The notes under the pieces are model-generated. The model was not told the DNA's origin. It did no database searches and worked only from the letters and a program-made list of their open reading frames with translations. A DNA stretch of 64,000 nucleotides from an uncultured Lentisphaerota bacterium (lineage in GTDB: Bacteria > Verrucomicrobiota > Kiritimatiellia > CAIQIC01): assembly GCA_903889245.1 (NCBI GenBank), contig CAISWQ010000119.1, forward strand, positions 1 through 64,000. The letters run 5' to 3'. Each line of letters starts with the position of its first letter. Position 1 is the first letter of the stretch. A program made the position numbers and the translations under genes. This document shows, one piece after another, positions 61,901 through 64,000 of this stretch.

Positions 61901-62489
61901 AGACGATGCGCGGCGCCTGCCGGAGCACCGTCTTGATACGCGCCGCGCGACGCTGCTCGCAGACCTTGATATAGAGTTCCAGCCACTGCGGGTCGTTGCG
62001 CGGCGGATTCTTCGTGAACAGCGCCTCGACCTCCTTGCGTAGCGGCGACGAGTTCCCTAGTTCCTCCAGCGCCTCTTTGAACAGTTCCTGCTCGACGATG
62101 CGTGCACCCTCAAGGTTGAACCATTCCACGCGATTGGTACTCAAGTCCTGCAGCATCCAGTCGCTTTCCAGCGGGAAGTCGCGCTCCAGTTTTTCCCAGA
62201 CCTTGGCGGCGGCGTCGCGCCCGGCGTTGGCCTTGAGCAGCGCCTCGCGCGTGGCGAGCATCGTCGCGGCCCATGTCTCGCGCTTCTCGTAGTTCGCCGG
62301 GGCCTCCACATAGCTGTAGGCCGAGGAACCCGCGCGTGGTTTGACGGGTTTTTCCTTCGCCCCCGTCAGGCCGGCCATCAGCAACACGGCCGCCAGCAGA
62401 AGTTTTCCAAGGATTGGAAAAGCAGGGCGGTGTTTTTTCCAAGGCTTGGAAAAGTTGATGGCAAGGGTGGGGGACAGTGATTTTTTCAT
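58908..62489 (-). CDS. Giant diheme cytochrome c protein, hydrazine-synthase-alpha-like, with F5/8-type tail
   Basis: A 1193-residue exported protein. The signal peptide hydrophobic core (LLLAAVLLMAGLTG) follows an N-region encoded by two palindromes. Residues of about 200-560 form propeller-like repeats (DDDGVIRDPNVSWDGQRILF, YLPDGDIVFTSTRP). CVGCH (about 668) and CIKCH (about 713) bind two c-type hemes. The C-terminal 150 residues resemble an F5/8 type C (discoidin) carbohydrate-binding domain. This layout matches the PVC family resembling hydrazine synthase alpha; nothing else suggests hydrazine chemistry. Palindrome, GGAGGGCC and GTGGGCGGGG elements lie in frame at 60382, 59775 and 59731. 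A C12 tract (59582-59593) could cause slippage. Confidence 0.82.
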   Translation of the reverse strand: MKKSLSPTLAINFSKPWKKHRPAFPILGKLLLAAVLLMAGLTGAKEKPVKPRAGSSAYSYVEAPANYEKRETWAATMLATREALLKANAGRDAAAKVWEKLERDFPLESDWMLQDLSTNRVEWFNLEGARIVEQELFKEALEELGNSSPLRKEVEALFTKNPPRNDPQWLELYIKVCEQRRAARIKTVLRQAPRIVFTKHFNMGGSHYAYTEGQSDAQHERNFFPGAELCLLECKGGRAVVTTLIEDDDGVIRDPNVSWDGQRILFAWKKSNWLDDYHLYEMDVATRAVRQLTFGLGCADYEGAYLPDGDIVFTSTRPVQTVDCFNTEVSNLYTCDPLGRYLRRLCFDQVHVNYPQVLDDGRVTYTRWEYQDRGQVFVQSLFQMNPDGTGQTEFYGNNSWFPTSLLHARGIPGTRKVAAIASGHHSSQAGKLVIVDPDKGRQENSGVQLIAPVRETAAVKVDAYGQSGPLWMYPYPLNEQEFLVTYAPQGRAQPHDRFTGHFGIFWMDADGRRELLADDPGISCSQAVPLIARTPPRLRPSMVDYRKATGTYYMQNVYEGPGLAGVPPGAAKALRVVAIDFRAAIIGENHNGGEAGGALISTPPSIGNGAWDPKRVLGTAPIHPDGSAMFAVPARTPVYFQVLDASNHVIQTMRSWSTLQPGETFACVGCHENKNAAPPAGWNKSAAYAAGAQPLQSFQGLETRGFSFPKDVQPILDAHCIKCHDGGATGRGEKLPDLTGQPVVDTFAKRTWTASYITLTHAKLEERNKQPGPPYRGYTNALVNWVHAQSAPPMLPPYACGSAQSGLLGLLERGHGQTKLSRAELDRLACWMDLAVPFCGDYTEAHAWTEAEQARYAHFMAKRSALAAVDARNIGAFLAAKKTPLRVGLPDPAPSLVGGPRSVVAASPAGGNAGLETPPTISIVLLDAGGKKLAAQTGAATASQPLTLEVKREFQPGDRIRITAGTPPPLFAVNLDPALGEAILCITNGVFEFAIPDPKRRVYPPAAFTGSARKFSVRPLAPAELDGYRNLARNPYDLHDATAAFPHATSTNEYHHMAQFEARCAIDGFCDNRKHGLWPFQSWGPEKTGDMTWRLDFGRVVQLDKVVITLRADFPHDHVWTKGELVFSDGHKVRVDFQHTAEPQTFHLPRHVKTDSIRLEKLKQDDPPGWCAITEFEAWGRDPLPIPAGAAAP
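59582..59593. repeat. 12-base G/C homopolymer inside a coding region
   Basis: Twelve G on the plus strand, read as C12 (T-P-P-P-L) in the large cytochrome gene. The frame is open at 12; a change of one base would shift the last 220 codons or so. Confidence 0.9.
59731..59798. repeat. Two hairpin-family elements inside the large cytochrome gene
   Basis: GTGGGCGGGGTTTCCAACCC (59731-59753) and the inverted GGAGGGCCACGCTCC element (59775-59798) lie in frame, encoding VGGPRSVVAAS and GLETPPTI. Other copies of both elements are intergenic. Confidence 0.85.
60382..60400. repeat. Single in-frame palindrome in the large cytochrome gene
   Basis: GTTTCCAAGCCTTGGAAAC is a perfect palindrome encoding SFQGLET between the two heme motifs. 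Confidence 0.85.
62403..62453. repeat. Palindrome pair encoding a signal-peptide N-region (array N)
   Basis: Copies start at 62403 and 62435 (32 bp apart) and encode FSKPWKK and FPILGK just before the hydrophobic core of the signal peptide of the large cytochrome protein. Confidence 0.9.
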
Positions 62490-62538
62490 CGGGTTGATAA
62501 CGGCGGTGCGTGGTGCGTATTGTCGCCGGTGCGATGGT

Positions 62539-63432
62539 TCAGTGCAACACCTCGCCCTTGAGCGGGTCGGCGGGCCGGTCGAGGATGATGACCGAGGCGA
62601 TGGTCTTCATGTCCGTGTGGTTGGCGTAGATCCAGACGACTTTTTTCTCCGGCGTGACTTCGAGCAGGTGCGGCGCCTTGCCGAGCTGTCCGTGACCGAG
62701 CCAGTTGCACAGCACCGTGTTGCCGTTGGCGAGGCGATGCACACCGGCGACGAACTTCAGCGGCGCGCCTTGCAGGTCCTGGTTGGCAAGCTGCCAGACC
62801 ACCTTGCCGGCGGCGTCATATTCGATCAGGCCCGGCTGCTTGAGCCGGTCGGCCAGCGTGATCAGCGTGTTGCCATTCGGCAGCCGCACCGCGCTGTGCG
62901 GCGCACTCGGCGCCTTGAACTCGCGCACCGTCTTGCCGCGCGGGTCATATTCCCGCACCACCTGTTCGCCGTAGTGCGTCACCAGAAAGTTGCCGTTATC
63001 GAGCTGGCGGGCGTTGCGCATGTAGGAGTGCCCGCCATCCTTGCCCTCCGGCAGCAGGCGGATTTCGCGCACCACCTTGCCGGCGGGATTCACTTCCAAC
63101 AGGCGACCGGCGTTGCACTCGCCAACGAACGTGTTGCCGCCCGGCAGCCGCTGACAGGCGTAGATTTCGCTCTTCGATTCATACTTGAACACGACCTTCT
63201 TCTCGCGCGTCACTTCCAGCACGCCGTGGCCGGTGGTGAACAGCAGGTTGCCGTTGGCCAGCACCCAGAAGTCGTTGCAGTGGCTCGCCGGATGTTCCCA
63301 CGTCACCTTGCCCGCCGCGTCCACGAGGAAAATTTTTCCGCCCGTGTAATCCGCGCAGGCCAAGGTGTGCCCCTCTGCCGCGCGCAGCGGCAGCGCAAGC
63401 AATAGCGAGGCCAGAGTCAGATGTAGTTTCAT
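62539..63432 (-). CDS. Exported beta-propeller (PQQ-like/NHL-like) protein
   Basis: A 297-residue protein with a signal peptide (MKLHLTLASLLLALPLRAAE). The ATG at 63432 is supported by AAGGGG upstream. Blade-like repeats of about 40 residues follow (GKVTWEHPASHCNDFWVLAN, GNLLFTTGHGVLEV, NARQLDNGNFLVTHYGEQVV, VHRLANGNTVLCNWLGHG). The repeated L-x-N-G-N-x-L pattern fits seven- or eight-bladed PQQ-like or NHL-like propellers. No heme or catalytic motif is seen. It is probably a periplasmic binding or scaffold protein, possibly working with the large cytochrome encoded downstream. Confidence 0.8.
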   Translation of the reverse strand: MKLHLTLASLLLALPLRAAEGHTLACADYTGGKIFLVDAAGKVTWEHPASHCNDFWVLANGNLLFTTGHGVLEVTREKKVVFKYESKSEIYACQRLPGGNTFVGECNAGRLLEVNPAGKVVREIRLLPEGKDGGHSYMRNARQLDNGNFLVTHYGEQVVREYDPRGKTVREFKAPSAPHSAVRLPNGNTLITLADRLKQPGLIEYDAAGKVVWQLANQDLQGAPLKFVAGVHRLANGNTVLCNWLGHGQLGKAPHLLEVTPEKKVVWIYANHTDMKTIASVIILDRPADPLKGEVLH

Positions 63433-63753
63433 GATTTCCCCTTCAATCAGCCACGACACAACATGGCCTTTCCACTTCGATGTTCGATGTTGGATGTTCG
63501 GTATTCGTTCTGTTTGCGCCCCGTCAGAGCCCCGGCCATCTACAACGCAGCCATGTTTTTCTTTTGTGGGCGGGGTTTTCAACCCCGCGAAACCAACCCA
63601 ACAGAAACTCGCTCGCGGGGTTGAAAACCCCGCCCACCAAGCCTGCTTCATTGCTTGGAAACGCTGCCTGAAGGTGGCACAGGCCTCCGGCCTGTGCTGC
63701 ACAGCCGGGACGGCTGTGCCACGTTTCCAACCATGCCATTTCCAAGAACGTCT
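63433..63753. repeat. Repeat-filled gap: mini-tandem, inverted GTGGGCGGGG pair, two Gly-loop hairpins
   Basis: A TTCGATGTTCGATGTTGG mini-tandem (about 63475-63510), then GTGGGCGGGGTTTTCAACCC (63566-63588) and its inverted partner (63615-63637), then CACAGGCC-TCC-GGCCTGTG and CACAGCCG-GGA-CGGCTGTG (63678-63719). Half-copies of the palindrome lie near 63650 and 63723. No gene is supported. Confidence 0.75.
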
Positions 63754-64000
63754 TCACCACGCCGGGCCCTTGATCGCCGCGCCGGTCGCCGGCACGGGCG
63801 AGGTGTCGTAGCGGCGCGCGCCGGAGCGGATGGCCTCGCGGTTGGCGGCCTCAATCGCTTCGCGCTGCGCGAACTTCGCCTCGCGCCGCAGATCGGTTTC
63901 GCACGCGACGAAATTCGGCGCATCAGGATTCGGCTGCCTCGCGAAGCGCGCCGCGCCGTTGCGCAAAATCTCCAGCGCTTCCTTCCGCTCGGCAGCGCCG
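63754..64000 (-). CDS. 3' end of an unidentified gene (continues past the window)
   Basis: The last 82 codons of a gene read from beyond base 64000. An ATG at 63966 is inside the frame, but the frame is open to the window edge, so the start is unknown. The visible part is charged and Arg/Glu/Ala rich (CETDLRREAKFAQREAIEAA), ending in TSPVPATGAAIKGPAW. No domain is recognised. Confidence 0.5.
   Translation of the reverse strand, partial: GAAERKEALEILRNGAARFARQPNPDAPNFVACETDLRREAKFAQREAIEAANREAIRSGARRYDTSPVPATGAAIKGPAW

Noticed and set aside
58908-62489. Hydrazine synthase activity
   Set aside because: Only the general layout resembles hydrazine synthase alpha. No beta or gamma subunit or hydrazine dehydrogenase gene is present, and such PVC proteins are widespread in organisms without anammox.

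Overview
The window looks like chromosomal DNA of a GC-rich, Gram-negative member of the PVC group, most likely Verrucomicrobiota or Kiritimatiellota. This rests on lipid A genes (lpxB, lpxI), a Planctomycetes/Verrucomicrobia-style MoxR, DUF58, BatA-like and DUF4175-like cluster, cytochrome c proteins fused to propeller domains, and heme made by the siroheme (Ahb) route typical of anaerobic lineages. The taxonomic call is inference from gene content; no rRNA gene is present.

Layout. 0.2-6.5 kb (+): an exported amidohydrolase, a very large repeat-built lipoprotein, and a DUF2157 plus GDYXXLXY membrane pair. 7-10.2 kb (+): an acyl-CoA dehydrogenase with both electron-transfer flavoprotein subunits, closed by a strong terminator, then tRNA-Ser(TGA). 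10.7-20.1 kb (-): a tightly packed five-gene operon (excisionase-type HTH, PLD-SNF2 helicase, DinD/BRO protein, Eco57I-type methyltransferase, ImmA/IrrE-type protease) that looks like an antiphage or restriction-type system I cannot match to a named one. 20.7-23.3 kb (+): ilvB, ilvN and a YkgJ-type cysteine-cluster protein. 23.4-32.6 kb (-): seven overlapping genes covering the path from glutamyl-tRNA to heme b through siroheme (hemL, hemB, a hemC-cobA-hemD fusion, a met8-hemA fusion, an ahbA-ahbB fusion, ahbD, ahbC). 32.9-33.8 kb (+): a methyltransferase. 34-52.6 kb (-): exported hydrolase, RidA-like protein, propeller-diheme cytochrome, terpene-cyclase-fold protein, a 1653-residue DUF4175-like protein, two von Willebrand-type proteins around a CPBP protease, a DUF58 protein and MoxR. 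52.7-64 kb (-): lpxB, a Gfo/Idh/MocA oxidoreductase, lpxI, small membrane proteins, miaB, a PIG-L deacetylase, a very large cytochrome c protein, an exported propeller protein, and the end of a gene running off the window.

The most striking non-gene signal is a dispersed palindrome, consensus TTTTCCAAGGCTTGGAAAA, present in about 35 copies at 14 loci. Within arrays the copies start 30-32 bp apart, averaging 31.5 bp, which is three turns of B-DNA. The palindrome has no stop codon in any of six frames, and copies lie in frame inside genes, including between a start codon and its signal peptide. It is mixed with at least five other short hairpin families and with low-complexity mini-tandem repeats. 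A 16 kb zone holding the etf, defence and ilv genes carries no complete copy of the palindrome, although one mini-tandem repeat sits in frame inside the defence methyltransferase.
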